NCBI RefSeq assembly: GCF_042678045.1 | Contig: NZ_JBHUDI010000009.1 | Span: forward strand, 186,001 to 250,000 | Reading direction: 5' to 3' | From: Natrinema amylolyticus_A | GTDB lineage: Archaea > Halobacteriota > Halobacteria > Halobacteriales > Natrialbaceae | DNA: 64,000 bases | In this document: in pieces, positions 44,406 to 52,949 of the stretch | How the letters are laid out: every line of letters starts with the position of its first letter | Position numbering within the stretch: position 1 is the stretch's first letter | The notes under the pieces: model-generated | The model's input: the letters and a program-made list of their open reading frames with translations, nothing else | What the model was told of the DNA's origin: nothing | Database searches by the model: none | Program-made: the position numbers and the translations under genes

Positions 44406-44918
44406 TTAGCACTCGAGGGGCTCGAGCGAGCGAATCGTATCGACGAGGTCGTCGATCGCGTCGTCACCGCGGCCGACGACGGGGCCGCCGACCGCAGCCG
44501 GCTCTCGGTCACCCACGAGGATCGTCGGCAGCGGTGACTGCGAAAACCCCTCGACGAGGACGATGTCGTACCCGCGACGCGCGAGGCGCTCGAGCGTCCG
44601 CGAAAGGGCCTGAACTTCAGGGTCGTCGGACGCGAGGAGGGCGTCGCCGTCGGCGGCCGGTGGCGCGTCCTTTCCGTGTGTCGTCACCTCGAAGGTCATC
44701 GCCGGCGTGATGCCGACGACGGTCTCGGCACCCGCGGTTCGATGACGATGGGTGTCGGTACCTGGCGTGTCGACCTCGATATCGTGGTGAATCGACTTGA
44801 TCGTCCCGACGCGGCCGCTGTCGGCCAGTCGGGGTACCAACTGCTCGACGAGCGTCGTCTTGCCGGCGTCGCTCGGACCGGCCAGACAGACGGCCCGCAG
44901 CCTCACGTTTCGTTCCAT
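44406..44918 (-). CDS. mobB: Molybdopterin-guanine dinucleotide biosynthesis protein MobB
   Basis: A 170-residue P-loop GTPase-like protein with Walker A GPSDAGKTTLVEQL near residue 14 and family motifs VGTIKSIHHD and HRHRTAGAETV. A later strand reads IVLVEGFSQSPLPTI. It assists attachment of GMP to molybdenum or tungsten pterin. ATG 44916-44918 is preferred to an upstream ATG. Location beside wtpAB supports the assignment. Confidence 0.92.
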   Translation of the reverse strand: MERNVRLRAVCLAGPSDAGKTTLVEQLVPRLADSGRVGTIKSIHHDIEVDTPGTDTHRHRTAGAETVVGITPAMTFEVTTHGKDAPPAADGDALLASDDPEVQALSRTLERLARRGYDIVLVEGFSQSPLPTILVGDREPAAVGGPVVGRGDDAIDDLVDTIRSLEPLEC

Positions 44919-45014
44919 ACGACGACATCGGCAGTCATCGTTTAAATCGCTGTGCAGCGTCGGCTGGCTCCCCATCGTCCGCCTGCCGGGGAGCCCACGA
45001 CGTCAACGCCAGCG

Positions 45015-45680
45015 TCAGAACAGTTCGACGTGGATCCCATCGGCCTCGAGCTCGGCGGCGAACGCTTCGGCGTCGGTCTCGATCGGCTCGAACGTGTCGT
45101 AGTGCTCGGGCAAGACTAGCTCGGGCTCGATGCTCCGGGCGAGGTCGGCAGCCTCGGCGCGATTCATCGTGAAGTGGCCGCCGATCGGCGGGACGAGCAC
45201 GTCAGCCGCAAGCGACTCGTGATGTGGAAGGTAATCCGTATCCGAGGGACACAGGATGGTCGTTCCCTCGAGCGTCAGTAGCAGGCCGATTACCTCGCCG
45301 TCGGCGTGATACGGCTCGCCGTCCTCGTCGACGTGGTCGCCGCCCGGAGCGTTGTAGGCGGGGACCGTCCGCACGTCGATTCCGTCGACGGTCGTCTCGC
45401 CCTCGTAGGGGAGGTCGATGACGTCGACCGCGAGCTCGCTTGTGTCGATCGCCTCGTAGGCCGCGACGGTGACGTCCGCCCCCGACACGGCTGCGATCGC
45501 TTCCGGATCGTAGTGGTCGAAATCGTCGTGCGTGACGAAGACCACGTCGCCATCACCCGGTTCACCGTCGACCACTTCGCTCCACGGGTCGATGTAGATG
45601 ATCGTGCCATCCGCGGTCTCGAGACGCTTGCTCGCGTGGCCGAGTCGCTCGAACGTGAGTCCTTCGTAGTCAACTGCCAT
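45015..45680 (-). CDS. MBL-fold metal-dependent hydrolase (UlaG-like)
   Basis: A 221-residue metallo-beta-lactamase fold protein. The metal motif is THDDFDHYD, a variant of HxHxDH with Asp at the second His position, as in UlaG-type enzymes. Further ligands lie in CPSDTDYLPHHES and LPEHYDTF. Substrate unknown. ATG 45678-45680. Confidence 0.85.
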   Translation of the reverse strand: MAVDYEGLTFERLGHASKRLETADGTIIYIDPWSEVVDGEPGDGDVVFVTHDDFDHYDPEAIAAVSGADVTVAAYEAIDTSELAVDVIDLPYEGETTVDGIDVRTVPAYNAPGGDHVDEDGEPYHADGEVIGLLLTLEGTTILCPSDTDYLPHHESLAADVLVPPIGGHFTMNRAEAADLARSIEPELVLPEHYDTFEPIETDAEAFAAELEADGIHVELF

Positions 45681-45928
45681 GGTGGCTCGAGCGTACGGTG
45701 AGGGTCGTCTTATAGGTCGGTCGTTCGGCGTTCAGCGCCGGTTCCACGTTCGCACAACTGTTTCGCTGGCCGGGTCCGTCGATGTCACCACTTAATTCGC
45801 TGGTGAACTACCCCACCCTACTCGCTCGCTTGCGCTCGCTCCTTGAGGGAGGGGGCTTACCGCCTCGATTCAGCTAATTCAAATCGCTCTGGCCGCTTTG
45901 CTCCTCACGAAATTGTTCGTCGCAAAAG

Positions 45929-46002
45929 CGGGCCGGGCGCGATTTGAACACGCGACCGTCTGATTAAGAGTCAGACGCTCTGCCGGACTGAGCTACCGGC
46001 CC
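45929..46002 (-). tRNA. tRNA-Lys (anticodon CTT)
   Basis: A 74-nt cloverleaf. The acceptor GGGCCGG pairs with CCGGCCC, with discriminator G. The D arm has GCTC/GAGC, the anticodon stem TCTGA/TCAGA with loop CTCTTAA carries CTT, and the T arm is GCGTG-TTCAAAT-CGCGC with a wobble. No intron; CCA not encoded. Confidence 0.96.
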
Positions 46003-46160
46003 TGTACCTCCGACTTTCCGTCGGTCGTTCAAATACGTTTCCCTTGGCAGGCGCTGTGATAGTGATCCACGCGCAACTGTGGCTCGAGCCACCGACTCAA
46101 AACGTCAGTTTATGCCACGCTTCGGGAACGTTAAGTGCGACCGGTCCGACGACTCGGGCA

Positions 46161-47618
46161 ATGAGCACGGGGGTTACGATTTCGTCGATTTCTGACTACG
46201 CTATCTTGGGCTGTGGCAGCGTGGGGTACGCCGTCGCGGAGGAACTCGTCGAACAGGGTAAAGACGTCTTCATCGTCGACCGCGACGAGAGCCGGGTCGA
46301 ATCGCTCCGTGACCAGGATCTGGATGCCCGTGCGGCCGACATCCGCGACGCCGAGGTCGCCGACCTGGTCGCCGACCGCGACGTCGTCCTGATCCTCGCG
46401 TCGGACGTCGAATCGAACAAACAGGCCCTCGAGCACATCCGCAACGCCGACGACGACCAGTTCGTCGTCGCCCGCGCGAGCGATCCCGTCTCCGGCGACG
46501 AACTCTCCGAACTCGGGGCCGACATCGTCATCAACCCGTCCTCGGTCATCGCCGAGTCCGCACTCCGGGCACTCGAGTCCGGCGAACTCGAGTACAACGC
46601 GGGGAACCTCGCCGCGTTAGTCGAGGAGACCTCGACGCGGCTGGCGATCATCACCCAGGACAGCCCGGATCCGGACTCGATCGCCAGCGCGGCGGCCTTG
46701 CAGGCGATCGCCGACCATCTGGGGATCGACTCCGACATCATCTACCTCGGCGACGTTGGCCACCAGGAAAACCGCGCGTTCGTCAATCTGCTGGGGATCG
46801 ACCTCGTCCAGTGGGACGAGATCGAGGATCACTCGGTCTATGACACCGTCGCCTTAGTCGACCACGGGACCGCAGGCGAGATGGAACTTCCTGTCGACAT
46901 CGTCATCGACCACCACGAGTCGGAGACCGAGGAGGGCGTCGAGCCCGAGTTCGTCGACATCCGGCCGAACATGTCCTCGACGTCGACGATCATGACGAAG
47001 TACATCCAGGAGTTCGATATGAACGTCTCCGAGGAGGTCGCGACGGCCCTGCTCTATGGCATCCGCGCGGAGACCCTGGATTTCAAACGCGACACTACCC
47101 CCGCCGATCTCACTGCCGCAGCCTACCTCTATCCGTTCGCGAACCACGACACCTTAGAGCAGGTCGAGTCGCCGTCGATGTCTCCCGAGACCCTGGACGT
47201 GCTCGCGGAAGCGATCACGAATCGAGATGTCCAGGGCAGCCATCTCATCTCCAACGCCGGCATCGTCCGCGATCGCGAAGCGCTGACCCAGGCCGCCAGC
47301 CACCTGCTGAACTTGGAGGGCGTGACCACCACGGCAGTCTTCGGCATCGCCGACGAAACGATCTTCCTCGCCGGCCGCTCGAAGGACATCCGCATCAACA
47401 TCGGCAAGGTCCTGGACGACGCCTACGGCGAGATCGGCGAAACGGCCGGCCACTCCACCCAGGCCAGTGCCGAGATTCCACTGGGCATTTTCACCGGCAT
47501 CGAAATCTCGGACGACACGCGGGATACGCTGCTCGAGTTGACCGAAGAGGCGGTCAAACGGACGTTGTTCGACGCGATGGGCGTCGAGGGAAGTAGCGAA
47601 GGCTCGAACGGCAACTAG
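46161..47618 (+). CDS. RCK/TrkA-N and DHH-DHHA1 phosphoesterase fusion
   Basis: A 485-residue protein. Residues 10-145 are a Rossmann TrkA-N/RCK-type domain (YAILGCGSVGYAVAEELVEQ, FIVDRDESR). Residues 160-350 are a DHH phosphoesterase domain with motifs DSPDPDSIASA, VDHG and IDHHES. A DHHA1 domain follows, ending near 460 with GRSKDIRINIG. Related DHH enzymes cleave short oligonucleotides, c-di-AMP or pyrophosphate. In haloarchaea the role is open; see the finding. ATG 46161 is preferred. Confidence 0.9.
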   Translation: MSTGVTISSISDYAILGCGSVGYAVAEELVEQGKDVFIVDRDESRVESLRDQDLDARAADIRDAEVADLVADRDVVLILASDVESNKQALEHIRNADDDQFVVARASDPVSGDELSELGADIVINPSSVIAESALRALESGELEYNAGNLAALVEETSTRLAIITQDSPDPDSIASAAALQAIADHLGIDSDIIYLGDVGHQENRAFVNLLGIDLVQWDEIEDHSVYDTVALVDHGTAGEMELPVDIVIDHHESETEEGVEPEFVDIRPNMSSTSTIMTKYIQEFDMNVSEEVATALLYGIRAETLDFKRDTTPADLTAAAYLYPFANHDTLEQVESPSMSPETLDVLAEAITNRDVQGSHLISNAGIVRDREALTQAASHLLNLEGVTTTAVFGIADETIFLAGRSKDIRINIGKVLDDAYGEIGETAGHSTQASAEIPLGIFTGIEISDDTRDTLLELTEEAVKRTLFDAMGVEGSSEGSNGN

Positions 47619-47694
47619 TAGCGTTTCACACTGCACTGCTGGATCGAACCGATAGCCGCCCGCGAGTTCGATTCAGTAGCCGACGTGAGGACTA

Positions 47695-47988
47695 TTAAAC
47701 GACCAGCTCGTCCTCTTCCTCGTCGGGGTCGCGGACGCGCTCGACGACGTCGTTGATCAGGATGATGTCGCCGACCGACCGGACCCAGCGGTAGGGAACG
47801 ATGATGCCCTGGCCGTTGCGGGCTTCTTCGGCGAACAGTTCGCTGTTCAGATTGGCGAGTGCGAGTCCGGAGACGACCTCGCCGTCGATATTCAGTCTGA
47901 GATCCTCGACTTCGCCCACGAAGACGCCGTTGTTCGAGTAGACCTCGCGACCGACGAGAGCGGTTATCTCTTGGGGTGTGTCGTCCAT
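47695..47988 (-). CDS. PRC-barrel protein (CdpB-like candidate)
   Basis: A 97-residue PRC-barrel protein (ITALVGREVYSNNGVFVGEV, GLALANLN, IIVPYRWVRSVGDIILI) with an acidic C-terminal tail (DPDEEEDELVV). Haloarchaeal PRC-barrel proteins of this size include the SepF-binding cell-division proteins CdpB; the resemblance in size and N-terminus makes that possible, but I cannot verify it. ATG 47988 is chosen; ATG 48000 four codons upstream is an alternative. Confidence 0.8.
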   Translation of the reverse strand: MDDTPQEITALVGREVYSNNGVFVGEVEDLRLNIDGEVVSGLALANLNSELFAEEARNGQGIIVPYRWVRSVGDIILINDVVERVRDPDEEEDELVV

Positions 47989-48148
47989 GTCTGGCTTCAT
48001 GCATGGTGGACTCTTAACTTTTGGTCAGACAAGACAGTCCGCCTGTCGAACATCAGTCTACGGAGTCCCACCCGCGTCGCGAGTGCGGTCGGTACGAAAA
48101 CGGTGTCCGTCGACAATACCGGGGAACCACCGAACCGCGATGCTCGAC

Positions 48149-49306
48149 CTACCCCAGAATCGAGTCGACGGTGGCGTGATCCGACAGCAGTCGTTCCATC
48201 CGGTCGACCGTCTCTGCGTCGCGTGTCCGCCCGCTTCGAATCACGTCCTCTGCGCGCTCGACGGTCGCGAGCGTGTCCGTCTGCACGGAGAGGATCGGGA
48301 CGCCTTTCTCGCTCGCCTGGCCGAGGATCGTTCCCGACGGGCGATGGCCGCCGGTCAGGATGAGACAGCGGACGCCGGGAGCCTCGAGCGCGGCGGTATG
48401 GATTTCGGCCCGGTCGCCGCCGGTGATGACGGCGGCGTCTTTCGTCCGTCGGAAGTGTCGCAGGGCACTGTCGGGCCCCATCGCACCGACGGAGAACCGC
48501 TCGACGTAATTGCCCTGTCCCTCGTCGACGAGCATCGTCGCGCCGAGTTCGTCGGCAAGTTCGGCGACGGTGACGCCCGACAACGCTCGCTCGCTCGGAA
48601 GGACGCCGTGGACCGGGATGCCACGTCCCTCGAGAAACGGCACCACGTCCGTCTCGAGTTGATCGTAGGCCGCGTCGGGAACGTCGTTGAAGACGACGCC
48701 GGCGAGTCGGTCGCCGAAGTCATCGGCGGCTGTGAGTACGTCGTCGATGTCCGCCGGGATCTCGTACGGCGCGACCAGCAGGACGCGGGCGTCGAACAGG
48801 TCGGCGATATCGGCGTCAGTGAGGTCGACGATTTGACCGATGTCGTACCGGCCGCCACCCTCGACGAACAGTCGGTCGTGATCGACCGCGAGGGTTTCGA
48901 ACGCCTCCCGGACGCGTTCGCGGAGGTCGTCCGGGTCCTCGCGGCCGCGGATCACCTGCTCGATGAACGTCGGCGAGTAGACCACCGGCTCGAGGTCGTG
49001 GATCTCCGCCTCCAACTCGAGCAGTTCGCGGGCAAGCAGCGGGTCCTCGTCTAAGGTCTTGCCGACGTTGCTCTGGAGTCGGGTGCCTTTTGGTTTCATG
49101 TAGCCGACGCTGTCGCCTGCGTTCTGTGCGAGTCGGGCGAGTGCCAGCGTGATAGCCGTCTTGCCGGTGCTCTCTGCGAGCGAGCTAACGAGTATCGTGT
49201 CGGTCTCGTCGCCGGCGTCGGTCGGGTCGCTGTCGGCGGCAGTCGTACTGGGCTCGCTCTCGGCGGCCGTCGGGTCGGGTTCTGAATCGGTGTCGGTGTC
49301 GGTCAT
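48149..49306 (-). CDS. P-loop (BioD/Pta N-domain-like) and DRTGG-domain protein
   Basis: A 385-residue protein with an acidic 35-residue leader. A dethiobiotin-synthetase-like AAA_26 domain has Walker A SSLAESTGKTAITLA and later motif VEGGGRYDIG. The region near 235-330 contains the DRTGG-domain pattern (VGAMGPDSALRHFRRTKDAAVITGGDRAEI). Phosphotransacetylase N-terminal regions have this layout, but the catalytic PTA domain is absent. Its start shares an ATGA overlap with the ADP-forming acetyl-CoA synthetase gene, suggesting it regulates that enzyme. Confidence 0.85.
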   Translation of the reverse strand: MTDTDTDSEPDPTAAESEPSTTAADSDPTDAGDETDTILVSSLAESTGKTAITLALARLAQNAGDSVGYMKPKGTRLQSNVGKTLDEDPLLARELLELEAEIHDLEPVVYSPTFIEQVIRGREDPDDLRERVREAFETLAVDHDRLFVEGGGRYDIGQIVDLTDADIADLFDARVLLVAPYEIPADIDDVLTAADDFGDRLAGVVFNDVPDAAYDQLETDVVPFLEGRGIPVHGVLPSERALSGVTVAELADELGATMLVDEGQGNYVERFSVGAMGPDSALRHFRRTKDAAVITGGDRAEIHTAALEAPGVRCLILTGGHRPSGTILGQASEKGVPILSVQTDTLATVERAEDVIRSGRTRDAETVDRMERLLSDHATVDSILG

Positions 49307-51414
49307 AGGTCCTCCGTGTCGAGTTCGTCAGTGTCGACGGTAAGTCGTAGATCGATCGCCTGTACGCCATCGGGCCCCGCCACGAGCGGGTTGATGTCGA
49401 GTTCGAGGATCGACGGGAAGTCCGTCACGAGCTGTGAGAGCCGCTGGATCGTCTCGACGACCCCATCGACGTCCGCGGGTTCGCGGCCGCGAGCGCCGCG
49501 CAACAGCGGCGCGGCCTGGATCTCGTCGACCATTCCACGGGCCTCACGCTCGCCGATCGGCGCGATGCGAACCGACGTGTCCTCGATGATCTCGACGAAG
49601 ATCCCGCCGAGCCCAAACAGCAACAGCGGGCCGAACTGCGGGTCGCGGTTCATCCCGACGATCGTCTCCGTCGCGGCCTCGAGGTCGACTAGCTCCTGGA
49701 TCTGGACGCCGACGATCGTCGCGTCTGGTTGGTAGTTGCGCGCCCGCGCAACGATGTCCTCGTAGGCGTCGTAGACGTCGTCGGTGGCGACGCCGACTTT
49801 GACGCCACCGATATCGGATTTATGTGAGATCTCGGGGCTGACGATCTTCATGACGACGTCGCCGTCGATCTCCGCAGCCACCTCGCGGGCGCGGGCGGGA
49901 TCGTCGACGATCTCGCCGGCCGGCGTCGGAATGCCGTAAGCCTCGAGCAAGTCCATCGACTCGACGCCCAGCCGGTTGTTGTCGCGACGCTCGGCGCGCG
50001 CCAGTATTCGTCGGGCGCGCTCTCGATCGACGTCGAACGTCTCGGGTTCGTCGATCGTCCGCTCGCGAATCTCGCGAAAGCGCGCGAGCGCGTCGAGTCC
50101 GGACACCGCGCGCGCGGGATCGAAGTAGTTCGGAATGCCCGCCTCGCGCAACCGCTTCTCGGCATCGCGGGCCCGCTGCCCGCCCATCAGGCAGGTGACG
50201 ACCGGCGTCTCGTGTGTCTCGCGTTTCTCGATCACCGTGTCGGCGAGGTCGTCGTACGACAGGACCGCCGTCGGGGCAGACACGACGACCGCACTGCCGA
50301 CGTTCGGATCCGCGAGTGCGATCTCCAGGGCCTCACCGAACCGGTCGACGTCGGCGTCGCCGATCGCGTCGATCGGGTTGTAGACGTTGGCCTCGTCGGG
50401 CATGGCCTCGGTCAGCGCCGCGATCGTTTCGTCGGTGAAGTCGGCGATCTCGAGACAGGAGTCGCCGACGGCGTCGGTCGTCAACACGCCGGGCCCACCT
50501 GCGTTCGTCACGACGGCGACGCCGTCGGTGTCGGGTTCGGGCAGTCCCGAGAGCGCCCGCGCGTAATCGAACAACTCCTGGACCGAGCGGGCCCGCAGGA
50601 CACCGGCCTGCTCGAGGCCAGCCTCGTAGGCCCGTTCGCTGCCGGCGATCGCACCGGTGTGCGAGGAGGCCGCCTTCGCGCCGGCGTCGGTCCGACCGGA
50701 TTTGACGAGCACGATCGGGGTCTCGCGGGTCACCGTGCGGGTGTCCTCGATGAACGCCTGGCCGTCGTCGACGTCCTCGAGGTAGCCGATCACGACGTCG
50801 GTCTCCGGATCTGTCCCCCACTCGCGGACGAAATCCGTCTCGTCGAGAACGGCCTTGTTTCCGAGCGAGACGACGTCCTGGAAGCCGATTCCCTGTTCGG
50901 TGGCCCAGTCGAGGACGGCGGTGATGAACGCCCCCGACTGGCTCATAAAGGAGATCGAGCCCTCGAGCGGGCGCTCGGGGCCGAAAGAGGCGTTCATGCC
51001 GTTCGGCGTCGACATGATCCCGAGGCTGTTGGGGCCGACGATGTTGAGGTCGTGTTCGGCGGCGAGGTCGCGGAGTTGGCGTTCGCGCTCGGCCCCTTCG
51101 CTGCCCGTCTCGGAGAACCCAGCGGTGATGACGACGACGTTCTCGGTACCTGCCTCGGCGAGATTCCGGATCGATTCGAGCACGATGTCGGGCGGTACGG
51201 CGATCACTGCCAGTTCGACCGACGGGGCGCTCGCCACGTCATCGTAGCACTCGAGTCCGAGTACCGTCTCACGCGAGGGGTTGATCGGGACGACCTCGCC
51301 GTCGAATCCGTTCTGTAGGTTCTCGAGAATCGCCCGGCCGACGGCGCCCTCGCGGTCTGTCGCGCCGACCACGGCGACGGTGTCGGGATCGAAGAGTGCG
51401 GATAACCGTCCCAT
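49303..51414 (-). CDS. acd: ADP-forming acetate-CoA ligase (acetyl-CoA synthetase), fused subunits
   Basis: A 703-residue enzyme converting acetyl-CoA, ADP and phosphate to acetate, CoA and ATP. Alpha and beta parts are fused, as is typical in haloarchaea. The CoA-binding domain begins VAVVGATDREGAVGR. The succinyl-CoA ligase-like section contains SQSGAFITAVLDWATEQG and the likely phosphorylated His in SSHTGAIAGSERAYEAG. An ATP-grasp domain (about 480-700) ends the chain. ATG 51412-51414. The DRTGG-type gene follows with a 4-bp overlap. Confidence 0.93.
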   Translation of the reverse strand: MGRLSALFDPDTVAVVGATDREGAVGRAILENLQNGFDGEVVPINPSRETVLGLECYDDVASAPSVELAVIAVPPDIVLESIRNLAEAGTENVVVITAGFSETGSEGAERERQLRDLAAEHDLNIVGPNSLGIMSTPNGMNASFGPERPLEGSISFMSQSGAFITAVLDWATEQGIGFQDVVSLGNKAVLDETDFVREWGTDPETDVVIGYLEDVDDGQAFIEDTRTVTRETPIVLVKSGRTDAGAKAASSHTGAIAGSERAYEAGLEQAGVLRARSVQELFDYARALSGLPEPDTDGVAVVTNAGGPGVLTTDAVGDSCLEIADFTDETIAALTEAMPDEANVYNPIDAIGDADVDRFGEALEIALADPNVGSAVVVSAPTAVLSYDDLADTVIEKRETHETPVVTCLMGGQRARDAEKRLREAGIPNYFDPARAVSGLDALARFREIRERTIDEPETFDVDRERARRILARAERRDNNRLGVESMDLLEAYGIPTPAGEIVDDPARAREVAAEIDGDVVMKIVSPEISHKSDIGGVKVGVATDDVYDAYEDIVARARNYQPDATIVGVQIQELVDLEAATETIVGMNRDPQFGPLLLFGLGGIFVEIIEDTSVRIAPIGEREARGMVDEIQAAPLLRGARGREPADVDGVVETIQRLSQLVTDFPSILELDINPLVAGPDGVQAIDLRLTVDTDELDTEDL

Positions 51415-51500
51415 CGGTCGAGCGTTCGCCGAGTAGGGTGTTAAGCGTATGGCGTGTTCCCGCCGTTCGACATGGCGAGACGGGACGCCGCGGGGTCGCA

Positions 51501-51851
51501 TCACCGTCGGGACGCGCCGATCGCCACGCCGAGACCGTAACAGAGGAACAGCCCGCCGTACAGCAGGAAGTGGACCGGACTATCCGTTTCGAAGACGGCT
51601 TCGACGAGCGCCATTCCGACGGCGTACGCGACCAGGCCACCGACGACGAACTCCTCGACCGAGTACTCGAGGACGGTCGCGACACCCGTCCCGGCGACCA
51701 CAGCCAGAAAGGCGATGAACGCGAGCGTGACTCCCTCCCCGACGACGGCTGCGACCGGCAGCCAGTAGACGTGTCTGGGCGGCCAGAGCGCGTATCCGAC
51801 GACGAACGCGAGGAGACTGGTTGCGAGGACTCGCAGCGGCGCTCGAGCCAT
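51501..51851 (-). CDS. Small four-helix membrane protein
   Basis: A 116-residue protein with four hydrophobic helices (VLATSLLAFVVGYALW, YWLPVAAVVGEGVTLAFIAF, VGGLVAYAVGMALVEAVF, HFLLYGGLFLCYGLGVAIG) and basic ends. It resembles no family I can name with certainty. ATG 51849-51851 is chosen over an upstream ATG (51875). It lies upstream of acd on the same strand. Confidence 0.7.
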   Translation of the reverse strand: MARAPLRVLATSLLAFVVGYALWPPRHVYWLPVAAVVGEGVTLAFIAFLAVVAGTGVATVLEYSVEEFVVGGLVAYAVGMALVEAVFETDSPVHFLLYGGLFLCYGLGVAIGASRR

Positions 51852-51929
51852 ACGAGAGTGTTCGATATCCAACACGTGATTGTCACGGTCGCAAGCCCGG
51901 CCGGAGACGGCGACCGCATGGTTCGCACC

Positions 51930-52949
51930 TCAGTGCATCGAGATCGCTGGAGACGACCGGCTCGAGGCGAAGACCGCGAGCAGGTAGCAGGCGATGGCGA
52001 CGACAACGATCGAACCGCCGGTGGGAAGGCTCTGTGAGATCGAGAGGACGAAACCGCCGATGACGGCTACCTGCCCGAAGAGGATCGACAGGTAGAGCGT
52101 CTCCCGGAAGCTGTGAGCGAGCTGGGTGGCTGCGGCAACGGGGACGACCAGCATTGCGGCAACGAGGATTACGCCGAGGATCTGCATCGCGCCGACGACG
52201 ACGACGGCCGTCATCACGATCAACAGGGTGTTGTACCACGTGACGTTGAGCCGCGCGACGCGGGCGGCCTGCTCGTCGAACGTGATGAACAGGAGCTGTT
52301 TGTAGGTCGCGACGGTGGTCGCCACGACGAGGACGGTGATGACGGCCATCAGCCGCGCGCCCGAGGGCGTGACGACGGAGATGCTGCCGAAGATGTAGTC
52401 CTCGACGTTGATACCGGTCATGCCACGGCCGTAGCTGATGATCAACGTGCCGACGGCGAAACTGCCGGTCAGCATGATCGCGATCGGCACGTCACCGTAG
52501 GTGTCCGTCCGCTCGGCCAGCCACTGGACGCCGAGCGCACCCAGAATCCCGACGATCAGTGCGACGACCATCAGCGAGCCGTTCCAGCCGGTCGTTGCAC
52601 TCACCAGCAGACCGACCGCGACGCCGGCGAAGGCCGTGTGGGCCAGCGTCTCGCCGATCAGGGCCATCTCGCGGTGGACGAGGTAGGTGCCGACCAGCGG
52701 CGCGACGACGCCGATCAGGATTCCCGTCGCGATCGAGCGCCACATGAACGGATGATAGAAGACGCTCGTCCCGAGGTAGTGATCGGCCCACCAGCCCGCG
52801 ATCCGGGCTTGATCGTAGAGGACGGCGATGCCGGGAACGTCACGCAACGCGTCGATAGCCAGCAGCCCGACCATCGCGACCGCGAGGGCGGCAGTCACGG
52901 CGATCCCGACGTGCTCGAACCGTCGGCGAAGGGAGCCGTTCCCGATCAT
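51930..52949 (-). CDS. znuB: Metal (zinc/manganese) ABC transporter permease
   Basis: A 339-residue ABC-3-family permease with about nine membrane helices, including MALIGETLAHTAFAGVAVGL, the motif contacting the ATPase, and ALGVQWLAERTDTYGDVPIA. It passes Zn2+ or Mn2+ across the membrane. The start ATG shares one base with the stop of the ATPase gene, so the three transporter genes are translationally coupled in the order binding protein, ATPase, permease. Metal specificity is not determined. Confidence 0.92.
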   Translation of the reverse strand: MIGNGSLRRRFEHVGIAVTAALAVAMVGLLAIDALRDVPGIAVLYDQARIAGWWADHYLGTSVFYHPFMWRSIATGILIGVVAPLVGTYLVHREMALIGETLAHTAFAGVAVGLLVSATTGWNGSLMVVALIVGILGALGVQWLAERTDTYGDVPIAIMLTGSFAVGTLIISYGRGMTGINVEDYIFGSISVVTPSGARLMAVITVLVVATTVATYKQLLFITFDEQAARVARLNVTWYNTLLIVMTAVVVVGAMQILGVILVAAMLVVPVAAATQLAHSFRETLYLSILFGQVAVIGGFVLSISQSLPTGGSIVVVAIACYLLAVFASSRSSPAISMH

